From positions 15,796,564 through 15,860,563 of the forward strand of contig JALGQZ010000009.1 of assembly GCA_023105745.1 (NCBI GenBank): DNA of 64,000 nt. The letters run 5' to 3'. The notes under the pieces were generated by a model. The model did not search any database. It was not told where the DNA came from and was given only the letters and a program-made list of their open reading frames with translations. The DNA comes from Austropuccinia psidii (lineage: Eukaryota > Basidiomycota > Pucciniomycetes > Pucciniales > Sphaerophragmiaceae). The position numbers were made by a program, and so were the translations under genes. Below, piece by piece: positions 1 through 11,258 of the stretch. Position 1 is the stretch's first letter, and every line of letters starts with the position of its first letter.

Positions 1-399
1 TCATCACTGTAAACTTTGTCACTTTGTTTCCAAATTCACTCTGGTCACTTTTGGGCATGTTTTCTCTTTAATATTCTTTTTAAAGACTTTGTTCTTTAAT
101 TAATTGCTTGCAGTTCTTTGCTCAATTAATTCCAATTGAAATTGCTCTTGAAGAAATTTCTTTTGTAGCCTTAAAATATCTCTTGTAGAGTATTTTTTGG
201 ATAAATCTTTATTGTTGGTAAAACAATAAATTTTTATATTATTGTTTTATACTAATAAAGTTATAAACAATAAAATTTGGCATGTTTTCTCTTAAAAATA
301 ATATTTCATACTATTTTTAATTGAATTTTACCTTATACAAATTTTGAGGACAGGAAAAGTACTTGATTTTTAATCAAAGTTTCATATCCACACCATACA
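1..399 (+). repeat. 3' end of a family A LTR (element A0), cut by the window edge
   Basis: This stretch is the reverse complement of the first 400 bp of the LTR that begins at 2495, and it matches the 3' ends of the family A LTRs ending at 34905 and 62657. It ends in CACCATACA, against the family ending CACCTTACA. It therefore belongs to a plus-strand element A0 whose body lies left of the window. The next five bases (GGTGT) belong to the interrupted gag of A1 and would be one half of a target-site duplication; the other half is outside the window. Confidence 0.8.
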
Positions 400-2018
400 G
401 GTGTCCATGTGCTTGTCTTATTTTGATGTACCATCTGTGAGCTGATCTGGTAAACAAGGTGTTAAACCTGGCTGTTACCAATCTGTCTGGTAATTCAAAA
501 TCCTCTTTGATCATGTCAATACCTCTAATGAATTCCATATGGTCATACTCTCCTTCACCACTGAAGTGAGGCCATTCTTTAAGTTTTGGAACTTCTTTCA
601 AGAGTTCTTGGCCCATTGATGGTTCCAAGTTATGAAAAGAAGTGGATAATTCATTTTTTAATTGTGAATTATCAGGACCCAATACTTGTGGATTTGAAAT
701 TCTTGTGCCCTCATTTTGATTTAGAGGTGTAGACATTCTTGGTAAGGTGTTCAGTATTTTTTCAATGTCATTCATTTTACTGTTGCTACACCTTTGGGAA
801 TTTCTGTATTCATGTTGGAAGCTTTGTATTAAATTTATTACTTCAATTCTATACATGTCTTCCTTATGTGTCAGTTCTTGCCATAACTCTGTTTGTCTTG
901 TATTATCAGCAGTGACTTGATTCAATTTCATTGATAATTTTGATACTTCTTCTTGTGAAGCATCAAAACACTTTTTCAAGGCAATGGTATATGTCTTTAC
1001 TTCAGTAAATGAATTTGAAATGTCATCAAGGACTTTCTTGTTATCTGTTTTGATAATATTTATGGCTTGTTTAATTCTTGTTTCAATTATGTCATCAATA
1101 TTGAATTTAGAATATTTATCTGTTAATTCTTCAATAATGGCAGATTGTTCATTTATTTTATTGTTAGAAGAATTATCATTATTGGAATTTTTAATTGTCC
1201 TTAAAACATTTTCAAAACACATAAGTGTTTGGCACAGACTCAGGTTGTTTGTTTTAATGTTGTTACAAATGGTTTCATTTTTATCAGAAAGATGTTTTTT
1301 CATGTCATTTATAGAATTATACAACTCTGGGATGGAATCAAATATGTCAGAAATCATTTCTGGAACCTTAATCTGGCTTCCTCCTTCTTCTTTAATTCCA
1401 TCATGGTTCTGGCCATCTAAAATACATTTTCCATGGCATCCTGCTGAATCTTTGGGATTCTGTAGCCCTGGCTGTAAGGTTTTGGGGCTGGTGCCTTCCC
1501 TTTGCCCTTGTTTGGAGTTTGTGCCTGCTTTTTCATGTTGGAATTGCTGGTGCTGGCCACTGGGGCTGTCTTTGGCACTGGTTTGGGTGGTGGAGGGTTG
1601 GTTTTCCTCCATTCCAGTGTCAAAAGCATCATGTTTTTCTTCTCCATCAATGGATGCCATCCATTGAGCAATTTGCAAGTGTTGGGATGGCCCAGGAATT
1701 TTCTTACTGTCAGATAAGAATTCATGCAATTCTTCCACAGGTCTGCAAGGATCTGGTACTCCTTGAATTGAAGTGCATTGTTGTATGCACTGTGGCTGGC
1801 TTTGTATATGTCCACAGAGGCTTGTTGTGGCGGGTGTCAGCTCTTTTTGAAGGTAAAATAGTATTATCAGCTTCAGAATGACCCATTTTAGTTGTTTGGA
1901 AGTCATCAACTGACCCTTTTCCTTCTGTACCTGATTGGCCTCTGCCATAATCACGTCTATTACCTTTTTGGGAGCTGCTTGAGGGGTTGTAGCTGGCTCC
2001 TGACCTGGTTGAAGGCAT
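400..2018 (-). pseudogene. gag: gag remnant of element A1 (family A), truncated and frameshifted
   Basis: This is the N-terminal half of a Ty3/gypsy Gag (capsid) protein. The start MPSTRSG is at 2018, and the product contains a long coiled-coil-like, Asn/Lys-rich middle followed by the start of the retrotransposon gag domain (motif [13 protein letters not shown]). It stops abruptly after RQAHGH at position 400, where the LTR of A0 begins, so capsid, zinc knuckle and all of pol are missing. An extra G near 1832, compared with the copies at 35.6 and 53.3 kb, shifts the frame, so the protein is not translatable as one piece. The 5' LTR lies just upstream (2495-4351). Identity with the other two A copies is high throughout. 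Call certain at family level; the copy is non-functional. Confidence 0.85.
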
Positions 2019-2345
2019 AATTATGGCTTAAAAAGGCTCAAAATAGTATTTTTACATCAAAAAACATACTTTTGGCCGAAGTCTTAGCTTTCTGAAGAGT
2101 ATTACTTATGTCCAAGTTAATTAATTCAGAAGATATTGGTTCAGGTTGACCATTTTGAGTCACAATTACAGTACTATTATGGTCTGAATTAACAGTGCTT
2201 GCTGGAATAATGCTAGTGACTGTTGAGGCTGTTTCAATGTTTTCTTGTCTTACCACGTTGTCAGACACTAAAATTAATTAAAAAGCCAATTAATTAAGTA
2301 AAAAAAAGGTTATTTCAAAAAAAAGAATTAAAATATAAGCCTCAC
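1417..2345 (-). pseudogene. spliced accessory frame (ORFx) of A1, broken
   Basis: This is a second reading frame on the same strand as gag, shifted by +1 and overlapping its 5' end. An upstream exon (2070-2267, 198 nt) has the 5' splice site GTATGT at 2069. The matching acceptor ACCAG ends at 2005, so the 65-nt intron contains the gag ATG at 2018. A second predicted intron (2268-2345, GTGAGG to TTTTAG) would create an ATG from A plus TG. Splicing joins the upstream exon in frame to the frame running through VIMAEANQ and YKASHSAYNNA. In this copy the extra G near 1832 and a TAG replacing CAG after AMENVF (about 1419) break the frame. Function is unknown. That the exon is real is inferred from conservation in the copies at 35.1 and 53.7 kb. 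Confidence 0.6.
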
Positions 2346-2494
2346 TTATAATATGAAAAAAAAATATTTTTTATGTATTTTTTTTGGATTATAAGTATTT
2401 TTTATAGGTTTTTAAATTTTTCAATATAAGAAAAAAGATTTCAAAATAGTAAAAAAAATTGTCACAGGTAAAATATCATGGCTGGGCCCCGAAA

Positions 2495-4351
2495 TGTAAG
2501 GTGTGGATATGAAACTTTGATTAAAAATCAAGTACTTTTCCTGTCCTCAAAATTTGTATAAGGTAAAATTCAGTTAAAAAGAGTATGAAATATTATTTTT
2601 AAGAGAAAACATGCCAATTTTATTTTTTATAACTTTATTAGTATAAGACAATAATATTATAAAAATTTATTGTTTTACCAACAATAAAAATTTATCCAAA
2701 AAATACTCTACAAGAGATATTTTAAGGCTACAAAAGAAATTTCTTCAAGAGCAATTTCAATTGGAATTAATTGAGCAAAGAACTGAAAGCAATTAATTAA
2801 AGAACAAATTCTTTAAAAAGAATATCAAAGAGAAAACATGCCCAAAAGTGACCAGAGTGAATTTGGAAACAAAGTGACAAAGTTTATAGTGATGAAAGAT
2901 GCTTTAATTCACTTTTGGGGTGGTTCAAGGGTAAAAATGATTATAAGAGTTAGAAACAATGATTATAATGATTTTTTCACGTGGTTAAAAGGATTAAAAT
3001 GATTTAAAAATGGTGGTTGGAATCTTTGATTGATTGGTTTAACAGTGTTTAAACTAATTAATAAAAGGAAAAGATTCTAACATGAAGAGAAAAATGGGGC
3101 AAAGAAGATATTCTTTTATAGCCATCAATTCTCTTACTCCAAAAGTAAATTTTACTCTTGTCAGTCGTTAAAAACAGTCTGACCACAGAAAATCCAATTA
3201 TGGCATCATTGAACCCTGGTTTAGACCAAAAAGGGCTGGTTTAAGCCATTTTTAGCCATTTTTAGCCATTTTAGACCCTTAAATCAGCCATTACTATAGC
3301 AATACCAGGCCTAGAGCCTTCAAACACGTCAGAATGTGTGTCAGAGGCGTAGAAACCAGTAAAAACTGTTTTTATTATGATTGTTTTATCTTAAGGGTAG
3401 TTTTACCTTCTTGGCAACAGCTAAAACTACCCCAGTTGGTATCAAAACCTCATCAACAATTGAATCCACAGACCCTGTAACTCAATTCCAGGCCAAAAGT
3501 GATGAACGTTTGCGTGAATTTTGACATCCCACGCCTGTCAGCAAGGATTTTGGGGGTCTAGCTCCCCCTTAGAGCTGGAGTTCCTTTTCCCCCCAAATTT
3601 AATCTTTCCAATTTATTTTTCCTTTAATTCCCCATCATGTATTATACTTATAATTTACATATGTAATTCAATTCAATTTTACAGTACAATACAGTAATAA
3701 TTGACACCTCATATGTAAATCAAAGTTCACTTATGTAATACACGCGCACCTTTTGACATTTCAATTGAATTCAATTGAAATTCAATTGAATTCAATTGAA
3801 AATACTTCAATTCCTCATAACTTCTAAACTAAACACAACACCTCAATTTTAACACAAAAATTGATGGTTAACACCACATGTGGTGTGAATTAAATGAAAG
3901 TTTTGAGGATTTTCAACTTTTGTATTGAAGATACTAAAAACTTAATTTAAGCTTATTTAGAGTTGAGTTACAAGAATTTCACTCAGAGGTGACCCCACCT
4001 GATTTTTTATGAGGAATCCAATGGTGAAATAAATTTTATATTTTTATTTATTGGATGAAATTTATAATACATTTTATTTAACTTTTTTCCAAGTTTATTT
4101 ATTTTTTCACAATTTTGTTAAAATTTCATTTTTACTTAATTTTTTCAAGTATAAATTTAATTTTATAATTTCAAAATTTGATGTAATTTTATTTTTAAAT
4201 TGTAATTAATTTTTTTTATTTTGAATATAATTTTATATTCATATTTTGATTTTTATTTTAATAATATAAATAAATTTATTTTATTTATATTAATATGTTA
4301 ATTTTGTATTTGTGGTCTTTTGGGTATAAGAAATTACCTCTAAGGCTCACA
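2495..4351 (-). repeat. 5' LTR of element A1 (family A)
   Basis: The LTR is about 1.86 kb and reads TGTGAGCCTT...CACCTTACA on the minus strand (TG...CA ends). It is closely related to the LTRs at 33081, 36207, 53920 and 60849. The adjoining internal bases (2481-2494) hold a decayed primer-binding-site-like TCGGGGCCCAGC; other A copies read TTGGGGGCCCAGCC. Inside, at 3757-3801, CAATTGAATTC palindromes are repeated, more often than in the other A LTRs. The base after the LTR starts unrelated flanking DNA. Confidence 0.88.
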
Positions 4352-4871
4352 AATAGCCTCCTATCATCCTTTTGGATATGTTTAATGGGAACACCCATTC
4401 ACAACACCATTTATGACCTTTTGGGCATAATATTATTCATCACCCAACCCCAGGGCTCAACTCAAGATAACTGATCACCTTTCATCCAGAATAGTATTTG
4501 CAAAGGTAGCAATAATGATTTGCATTTGGCATTGTGCCATTTGAGCTTGCACCACACCAAACCCTCCCTACTATTAGCCATTACTATGAACTTCTTCCAC
4601 TCAGCCCAACAATGCAGAAAGAATATTCTTCATTATACAAAGAATTCCTATCATCCAAAACAAAAGGAAAAGGGGAATATTTCAGAAGTATTAATAACCT
4701 GCGCATATGTTGTAACAATCATATACTGCTTAGCCCAATGGTGGATCCAGATTTGTAAGACCATGAGGGCAGGTGCACTCAGGATAACTCCTCAACAATC
4801 ACCCAAACTATTATGGATGTGGAAGCATGCATGATGAGTAGTAAAATTGCACACCTCCTCAAAAGCCTACT
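4352..4871. other. flanking DNA between elements A1 and D1
   Basis: These 520 bp match none of the LTR families. The outer ends of A1's LTR (4351) and D1's LTR (4872) define it, so it is the only clear host-derived segment in the left part of the window. Its right two thirds contains the helicase-like remnant listed separately. I see nothing recognisable in 4352-4515. Confidence 0.6.
4516..4871 (+). pseudogene. SNF2-family helicase-like gene remnant
   Basis: One frame reads LPTISHYYELLPLSP, then QKEYSSLYKEF, then LRICCNNHILLSP, one stop, and MSSKIAHLLKSL. This order resembles the end of the SNF2 ATPase domain, in which a proline and tyrosine strand, an LSPxQ motif, a helix, an LRQxCNHPxLL motif and an SxKxxxLLxxL helix follow one another. 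The frame begins after a TGA at about 4516 and has an internal TAA at 4757. It is cut by the D1 LTR at 4872, exactly after the SKIAHLLKSL helix. The rest of any gene would lie beyond the nested elements. Alternatives are a helicase carried by another transposon, or chance resemblance. No catalytic motif is present in the fragment, so the assignment is tentative. Confidence 0.4.
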
Positions 4872-6225
4872 TGTCAGGCTGAGTCTATGATAAAGGTGTA
4901 TACTAGTGTTTAAAAGCTTTAAATATGACTGTGAAACAGTGAAAATAGTTTTAAAAGAGTTTAGCTTTTCATAATAAGGGCTCTAATGATAAAAAGGGAC
5001 TTTATTATTGCATTATAGTGGTGGTGAGCGCTGCTGAAAGCCCTGGGTGCAGTCTTACCAGTTGGATTACTATAATAAGAGCTACAATACTTAAATTTAA
5101 AGTATAACCTGATTATTGCAAGATTATGACTGTTTTTGACAGTTGTACTATGTAGAAGTTTGAGAGAATGATGGGAATTCCTTTTCTGGCAGTGAAAAGG
5201 CCTCCTTTCATCCTGAAATGGGGTGAAAAGGCTGCTAGCCCTTTTCCCATAGAGGAAGTGAAGATTTTTCACTCTCAAGGAAAGGCTTGTGGTTTGAAAA
5301 AGGCCTGTATAGCCTGTATTGGGCTCAGATGTGGTTTTGAAACCACATTTGGGCAGTTTTCACCAATACAGGGTAAAGATTTTCATCTGGGGACCACGCA
5401 GCCTGATTCTGAGGTGTATGATGCATAGAATGCTGTACAGAACCTGTATGGAACACCCTTATTGAATGAAATATGAAGTAATGAAGTAAAAAAAATCTTC
5501 TTTGTCTTTTTGACACCTCATAATCAAGGTTATGGGATATTATCACATGTTAAGGCTGTATTGGCTGAACTGTGGGATTTTGACCTTAAAACAGCCATAT
5601 CTTTGTCATTTTTTTGTGATGTCAAGCTCATAAGTGGCTCAGTGTGTAACCCTGTATGTGCTCTACACAATGGTACCTCATTTAATAGGGTTATCATTAA
5701 ATATGGCAACTTTATGCCATGTACAAGAATTTTGAACATATGCCTGGTTAGGCCAAAAGCTGTATTGGGCTTGTTTGCCTTATAACGTTTGTTCTAGATG
5801 AGATATGAAGAAATGAATGGAACCATAAAACAGCCCTGATTTTGTTCTTTCCAACAAGGCCCCACTTTAGGTCTCTCACACTAAAACTGTAGAAGTTAGA
5901 TAAGAGGTGAATATTTTATTCACCCTTATTTGGCCTGAATTGAATACCCATTTCATGGGGTTGAGCTCCTTACTCTGTATTTCAGATTAGAGGTGAAAAT
6001 TAAGGTTTATGCTCAGCAACAACTTTGAGCAGGAATAAATTTGTTATTCTTTGCCCTATGGTGATGGGACTTATATTTTTGCAAAGGGGTGGGTTTCCGC
6101 TTTCCTTTGATTCCTTTTGGGATTATTTGGCTCAGATCCATGTTTTGGTGGTATCTTGGCTATACCATTGAATTATGGTATTTGGCTGTGATGCTTGTGC
6201 TCTGGTTTTGAGTCACAGGCTGACA
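4872..6225 (-). repeat. 3' LTR of element D1 (family D)
   Basis: The LTR is about 1.35 kb; in the element's sense it starts TGTCAGCCTGTGACTC and ends GACTCAGCCTGACA. It is the inverted counterpart of the solo LTR at 29591-31049. The small reading frames inside it are not conserved as proteins between the two copies. The polypurine tract directly adjoins its inner end at 6226, which fixes the orientation. Confidence 0.85.
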
Positions 6226-6240
6226 TACCCTCCCTCTAAA
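6226..6240 (-). other. polypurine tract of D1
   Basis: The minus strand reads TTTAGAGGGAGGGTA immediately before the LTR start TGTCAGCC. This is the normal plus-strand priming site of LTR retrotransposons. Confidence 0.75.
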
Positions 6241-6249
6241 AAAAGCTCA

Positions 6250-7627
6250 TCACTTATGAGACTGTTCAGTACTCTTCGAGGCGCTGAATCTTCTTAAGTG
6301 AAGTTTTACATCTGGTATGGAATCTTCTGCCAACCACTTGTCCTTATCAGATGTCTGGTTCTTGAATCTGACTAAGTACTGTCTCTGATCCTTACAATTA
6401 AGTCTGATCTTCCTGGACTTGATAATTTTCTTCACAGGTCCAGGGGAGTCATCCACTTCCACTAGCTCTGGTGGGGAGGGGTTCTTCATTCTGGAGGGGA
6501 ATTTATCCTCCTCTGTCTGGAAGTATGGCTTGACTAAACTGACTGGAAAGACTGGGTGTTTCCTGCAAAATTCCACTGTGAGTTTTACTTCCACTGCATT
6601 TTTCCCTATCAATTCAATGATGGTGAAGGGCCCTACAAATGAGTCTCTCATCTTCTTGGGTACTTTAAGATTATTAGAGTTTAGTGTAGACACTAGCACC
6701 TGGTCCCCTTCCTTGAAGTCAGGTTCCATGTGTGTCATGTCCCACCTCTGCTTATTATATTCTTTTTCCTCAGCTATGCATTTAGCAGCTGTGTCACAAG
6801 CTCTCTCCCACATTTCATGCAATTCTTTGCCTTTGGGGTGGATGGTCAGAAGATTTTTCTTCAAGTGATCCACAGGCAATAGGGGATTCCACCCTATTTA
6901 TATCAGTGCAGGTGTTTTTCCTGTGGTAGATTCCTGACTTGTGTTATAAGCCAGTTGTACTTCTGAGAGAAGGGTAATCCAGTCATGGGTGTAACCTTCA
7001 TGGTCCTTATATTCCATGTCATAGGCACAGAATCTTCTAAGGATGTCCTTCATTATCTGGATCATCCTTTCAGCTAATACATCTGTTTGTGGATTGTAAG
7101 CTGTTAAAATTGCAAGCTTGTTGCCAAGCATGTCATATAAGTTTGTCCAAAATTCAGATTTGAACTTTGGCTCCCTATCACTGATGATGATCTTAGGGAC
7201 TCCCCAGGTAGGTATTATGTTGTTCCAGAATAACAGAGCAGTGTGCATGGCTGGGTCCTCCTTGTGACATGTTAGGCACCTCATAATCTTTCTGAACCTA
7301 TTGGCTATGATTAAGCAGCCCTTGAAGTTCTCCTTGCCTCCTGGGACAAGTCCTGTAACCCAGTCCATGTTGATGGTTTCCCATGTGTGTTTGGGTTCTT
7401 CTATGTGTTGAAGTAACCCATACTTCTTTCCATTTTTTCTGTTTGCCTTTTGGCATATTTCACAAGTGTTGATGTATTCACGCAACTCTTGTTACCATTT
7501 GGGCCACCAAGCAGTGCTTGATACCCTTTCTGTAATCCTGTCTTCACTCATGTGTCCCTTATAGGGGCAATAATGGCATTATTGCAGGATCAAATATATA
7601 TGGTCTCTGTCTATTATTGTGATTGCA
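6250..7627 (-). pseudogene. D1 integrase, catalytic core and C-terminal part
   Basis: Integrase inserts the cDNA into the genome. Visible parts in order: the end of the HHCC zinc domain ([10 protein letters not shown]), the core with NMDWVTG (first Asp), ISDREPKF (second Asp), and DVLAERMIQ (Glu region; the usual reading is DGLAERM), then a C-terminal domain with KEGDQVLVSTLN and HPVFPVSLVKPYF and a chromo-like end (RQYLVRFKNQ, DKWLAEDSIPD). The frame is broken by a TAA near 6898 after GKTPALI and by a stop near 7487. The upstream end is cut at 7627 by C1; the frame resumes at 27969. It ends about 25 bp before the polypurine tract. Family-level call is firm; this copy is dead. Confidence 0.85.
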
Positions 7628-8386
7628 TGTCACAGGGGCTCTTCAAAGTGAAGAGGGCCTGGCACTCAGTAAACCGGGACTCACTTATAGAGAGCTCAAA
7701 GATATGGTAAGAAGGAATACACTTAAGAGTGCAAGAGATGAATTACTAAGATAAAGAATATAAGAAAGCAGCAACAAAAGAAATAAGAGTAAAGAATAGA
7801 AGAGCCAACCACAAACAAGTCCAAGTCCACTTTTTCAACCCGTCAGAATGAAAAGAGAAGGGTTAATAACAATATGGCCACCCAACTCATACTGTAAAGG
7901 CAAAGAGAGAAATGCAAAGACTAACTTAGTATTAAATAAATATGATACCCAAAATAAGGATAAGAATATTCATAAAATAATAAATAACTAAATTAATTAA
8001 CCCGGGAAAAGTCCCCAGGGGGGAGAAAGAGGGGCTGGTATATGTGAGAATCACCAGCCCTGATCCAGAGGAAGATTTTCATGAGAGGATTGAAGGATTG
8101 ATTTGAGTCTGGCCAATACAGGTCTTGACAGCTGTACAGAAACTGTACAAGAGGTGTGGTGTATTTCAGTGATCATACAGCTTAATGGTGGTGTATTGAA
8201 ACTGTATTGGGTGAATCTGACCTGTACAGATGTTTACAGGCTGTATTGAAGTACCCAGCTGTATGCATGTGTCAGCAAGGAAGATTGCTGAAACTGAATG
8301 CTGATTCAGATACTGGATCTGCTGATTTGAGGTGTTTGAGTGGGTGTATTGATGAATACCCTTACCCCTGGTGAGTCGTTGTTATA
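7628..8386 (-). repeat. 3' LTR of C1
   Basis: 759 bp, the same family as 16877-17637, 17655-18415 and 27203-27963. In the element's sense it starts with a mutated TATAACAAC (family TGTAACAAC) and ends CCCCTGTGACA. Confidence 0.9.
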
Positions 8387-8400
8387 GTATCCCCCTCTTG
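8387..8400 (-). other. polypurine tract of C1
   Basis: The minus strand reads CAAGAGGGGGATAC directly before the LTR, matching the tract of C2 at 27190-27202. Confidence 0.75.
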
Positions 8401-9278
8401 AAACTGGTGGGCTCCTGAACACCATAATACCCTGCCATTGTTGAGAGGCATCTCAATATCCCCACATTTTTTCAAAAAAATTTCTTTTTAATTCTCTTTT
8501 CCTCTTGACCATCATCCTGAAAATCCTTCTTCAATTCTTCTCTGTCAAATTAAATTGATTCCCCCCTTCTTTCAAGTTTTGAATAAGTATTCCACTTTGA
8601 AATATGCCTTTTCTTTTCTTTTTATTCAATCAATCTTGTCCCTGGGGTATGGCCTTGGGATGTATCCCAAAATGATGGCCACTGAGCTGTTGTTCCCAAA
8701 AAATGATGCCCAATGAGTATATGAAGTGTACTCATTTGGCAAGGCTTAATCAAAATAAAATCTTGAATACTTCCTTCAACGGGTCTTGTCCCCATTGTCC
8801 TTGGAAATTGCTTCAAACAGCCCTCTATGATGATCTTAGTCTGTGGCCTCTTCTATGAAGAATCTTGATGAAATTTGATTCCATGGCCTTTTGGGGTCCT
8901 GGGTGATCTGATTATGTATTGCCTTTTTAGGCCATTTCTGTCTTTTAGGGTCCTACGGTCTGCGGGCCATGGGCCGTACGCCGTGGTCCGTGGTACGTGG
9001 TCCCTGGTAGCTATTGGAGGCCCCCTGGGCCCAATTTTTCTGGGGGCCCAGGGGTACCAAGGGGCCATGAATTGGCCCAAAACCAAAAACTCACCATATA
9101 TGGCCTGGACCCATTGATGGGGTCCAGGACCATTTAGATTCTGGCCTCCCCAAAATTGCAACGAAGGTCCTGGGTGATGAATTCAGCCCCAAAGGGGTAT
9201 GAATCCTCACCTTAGAGGCTTTGAGGGGGGGCCTAATTGAGTTATGGCCCCCATTTCCTTGAGGTCACATTTTTTGAT
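8401..9278 (+). promoter_or_regulatory. region upstream of the C1 antisense gene, with a CGG/CCG-rich island
   Basis: No conserved reading frame is visible in this 0.88 kb. At 8951-9010 there is a compact GC-rich patch, unusual in this AT-rich element, containing TACGGTC, TGCGGGCC, GGCCGTACGCCG and GGTCCGTGG. The corresponding patch occurs in C2 at 26566-26626. It lies about 270-330 bp upstream of the ATG of the antisense gene, whose product has a Zn2Cys6-like cluster. That class of protein binds CGG/CCG triplets, so an autoregulatory site is possible. This is inference only. Confidence 0.4.
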
Positions 9279-10566
9279 ATGGAGTGGACTGATTCTGACA
9301 TCTTGAATCTTCTGCTTGCATTTTATTCAGTTATGAGTTCCAAACTGACTGAACTCACTGAATCTTCTCCTTCTGCACTGCCACTGTCTGTTATTTGTGG
9401 TTCTGGCGTCTTCAGTCAATTATATTCCCCCTCCATGGTGTCTTCTGGTCATTTTGATCCCTCCCAAACCTATGCTGGATACAGAGCAGTTGAAGTTCTT
9501 GATCCTGCCTGTACTGAATGTTTGGCCAAGGGTAAGGATTGTTTTCAACACAACAATCCCCAATCTTCAAAATGCCATTTTTGCTTCATTGGAAAGAAAC
9601 CAGGTCGTCATACCGGGGTGACGTCTTCTAACGTCAGGAGGCATTTATGGAGTAGAAAGGATGGGCCTTTTGGGCAAGAAGTCCCCATCTCTGAGGAGCC
9701 TACTCCTGATGTAACTTCAGGATTTTCTCAATGTGAGTGCTATGCATATCTTGATTGAATTGGTACTGGTTTTTTGATGTAGTTACTGGTTCCAGGCAGA
9801 GGGATGTGGCAAGGTGGACTAGTGTTGGAGGGCCAATTCCAGTTGGTGGTAGGCCCATATATTCCAGCTCAGAGGTCCCAATCTCAAGGACCAATACTGA
9901 AGGGGTAGTGAAGGTAGTGAAGAGAGTAAGAAGGATTGTTGATTCCCCCACTGATCCAGATGCTGAAGGAAGTGATGAGTTTGATGGTGAAGAAGTTCAA
10001 GTTGTTCCTCATTTGGTTGGCCATCCATCCAGCAACTCCTCTACTCAACCCCTCGCCAACAGATTTCAAAGCCAAGTAATTCCCAGTCCTCCAGCACCTT
10101 CCAACCAATTGTTGCTTCCGTTCCTACTACACTTCCTCCTCCTTCACCCAGTACTTCCCATGCCAGGCCTTCCTTGAACCCAGCAGTAAGACCATCACCA
10201 GTTCAGAAATCCAGAAACTCACCCATAACCACCTCCCACCAACTCCAACCTGTGGCCAGCTCCAGCAGAAGAAGAGATGGATTGTCCCCTTTGGCATTTC
10301 CTGCCGCTCAAGTTTTTCAAAGGAGAGAACATTGGCCTATCTGGGTTACCAGTGAAGATCCCAACGCAGCTAGTGAAAACCAAGAGGCTGTGGCCAGATT
10401 CTTCAGGAGGGTTGATAGAACTAGCAGAGAGGTGATTATGTATGCCAATGACAGGACTATTCCAGGTACTTCTTTGGAAGAGATGGCTGAAAAATTTGCC
10501 TGGTATGAAGATGAGTTGATAAATGATGTTCAGAGAACTTTGCATGAATTAGGTAGAGATAACTAG
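9279..10566 (+). pseudogene. antisense accessory gene of C1 with Zn2Cys6-like cluster (frameshifted copy)
   Basis: The gene is encoded opposite to gag and pol, between the pol 3' end and the 3' LTR. The first in-frame ATG (MEWTDSD) is conserved in C2. Exon 1 (9279-9732) contains the cysteine pattern CX2CX6CX10CX2CX6, then Gly where the sixth Cys should be (KKPGRH; C2 has KKPCRR). An intron at 9733-9782 has GTGAGT and TGTAG ends. Joining at phase 1 gives SGFSQ-FTGSRQRDVARW in one frame. Exon 2 is Ser/Pro-rich (P-rich linker, SSRRRDGLSP) and ends in a conserved helical segment (FAWYEDELINDVQRT) with stop TAG at 10564. Near 10100 a one-base deletion relative to C2 shifts the frame. The role could be DNA binding or regulation of the element; I know of no described function. 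Confidence 0.65.
9733..9782 (+). other. intron in the C1 antisense gene
   Basis: 50 nt with 5' GTGAGT and 3' TGTAG. Reading through meets a stop within the intron, whereas removal joins two open frames at phase 1. The C2 copy (25811-25860) has the same length, the same ends and the same phase. Confidence 0.7.
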
Positions 10567-11258
10567 TTTCCTTATGCTTGTTTGTGTTTGGTTTGACTTC
10601 TATCCCCACTCTTATAAATACTAAAAAATAAAGAAATAATGGAACCTCCCAATACATGATTTGGGAGGGTATGCTGCTGCTTTAAAGAAATAAAAAGAAA
10701 ACAATATCATACAAGTAAAGAAAAGAAAGAAAATGAGAGAAAAAGACAGTAGAGAAGCAGAAATAAAGAAACTCCTGATGGTTTGTCCTTCTTGTGGTGA
10801 GTTGCTTGATGTTGGCCAAGAAATATCTGAAAAGATGAAAACCAAGCCTTTGATGCTCACAGAGTGGCCAAGGTAATGTTTTACAAGAAGTAGACCCTCA
10901 GGGATGCATACCAAGAGATGGAACTTACTTTCATAACTCCCACTCCCCACCAAGCACCATAAAACTGAAATAAATTGCCATAAATGACTTCTGAAATGAA
11001 TTGCCATAGTGACTTCTGAAATGAATTGCCATAAGTGACTTGAAGTAATGTATGTCTTGAATTATGATGGTTGGCACAAATGAAATGATAAATAAAAAGA
11101 AAAAGAAAAAGAAAGGAAGAAACATTTGGCCATATCTTGATAAGGTCCAAATGGAGGGTATTGATGTTGCATGCTTCCTGAACCTGTCCAAAGACTTGAA
11201 AAGTGCTCAAAAGGTGGCCAAGGTGATGCTTACAACAACATATGGGTAGAATACCCCC
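10567..11258. repeat. convergent 3' region of C1 with duplicated module and short tandem repeats
   Basis: This non-coding stretch lies between the convergent antisense gene and pol. It holds two copies of a roughly 110-bp module (about 10855-10960 and 11203-11320, the second overlapping the pol end) that contain CACCAAGCACCATAAA and GTGGCCAAGGT. Between them are three units of about 28 bp built on AATTGCCATAAGTGACTTC (10972-11045). An A-rich AAAGAAA tract lies at 10680-10770. The C2 element carries the same arrangement at 24251-24724. Confidence 0.6.

Noticed and set aside
984..1667. Plus-strand open frame of 227 codons
   Set aside because: It is the complement of the A1 gag coiled-coil region; its Leu/Ser/Phe-rich composition is typical of an antisense shadow of Lys/Asn/Gln codons, and there are no splice or start signals.
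1..4351. Inverted repeat of about 400 bp (1-399 against 2495-2893) flanking 2 kb, resembling a foldback or MITE-like element
   Set aside because: Both arms are family A LTR ends belonging to two different elements in opposite orientation; the right arm continues into a full LTR.
5168..5785. Several open frames of 70-90 codons in the D LTR
   Set aside because: They lie inside LTR 4872-6225 and are not kept as proteins in the solo LTR copy.
8622..9161. Minus-strand and plus-strand frames in the C1 3' region
   Set aside because: The matching region of C2 shows different frames and stops; only the antisense gene beginning at 9279 is conserved.
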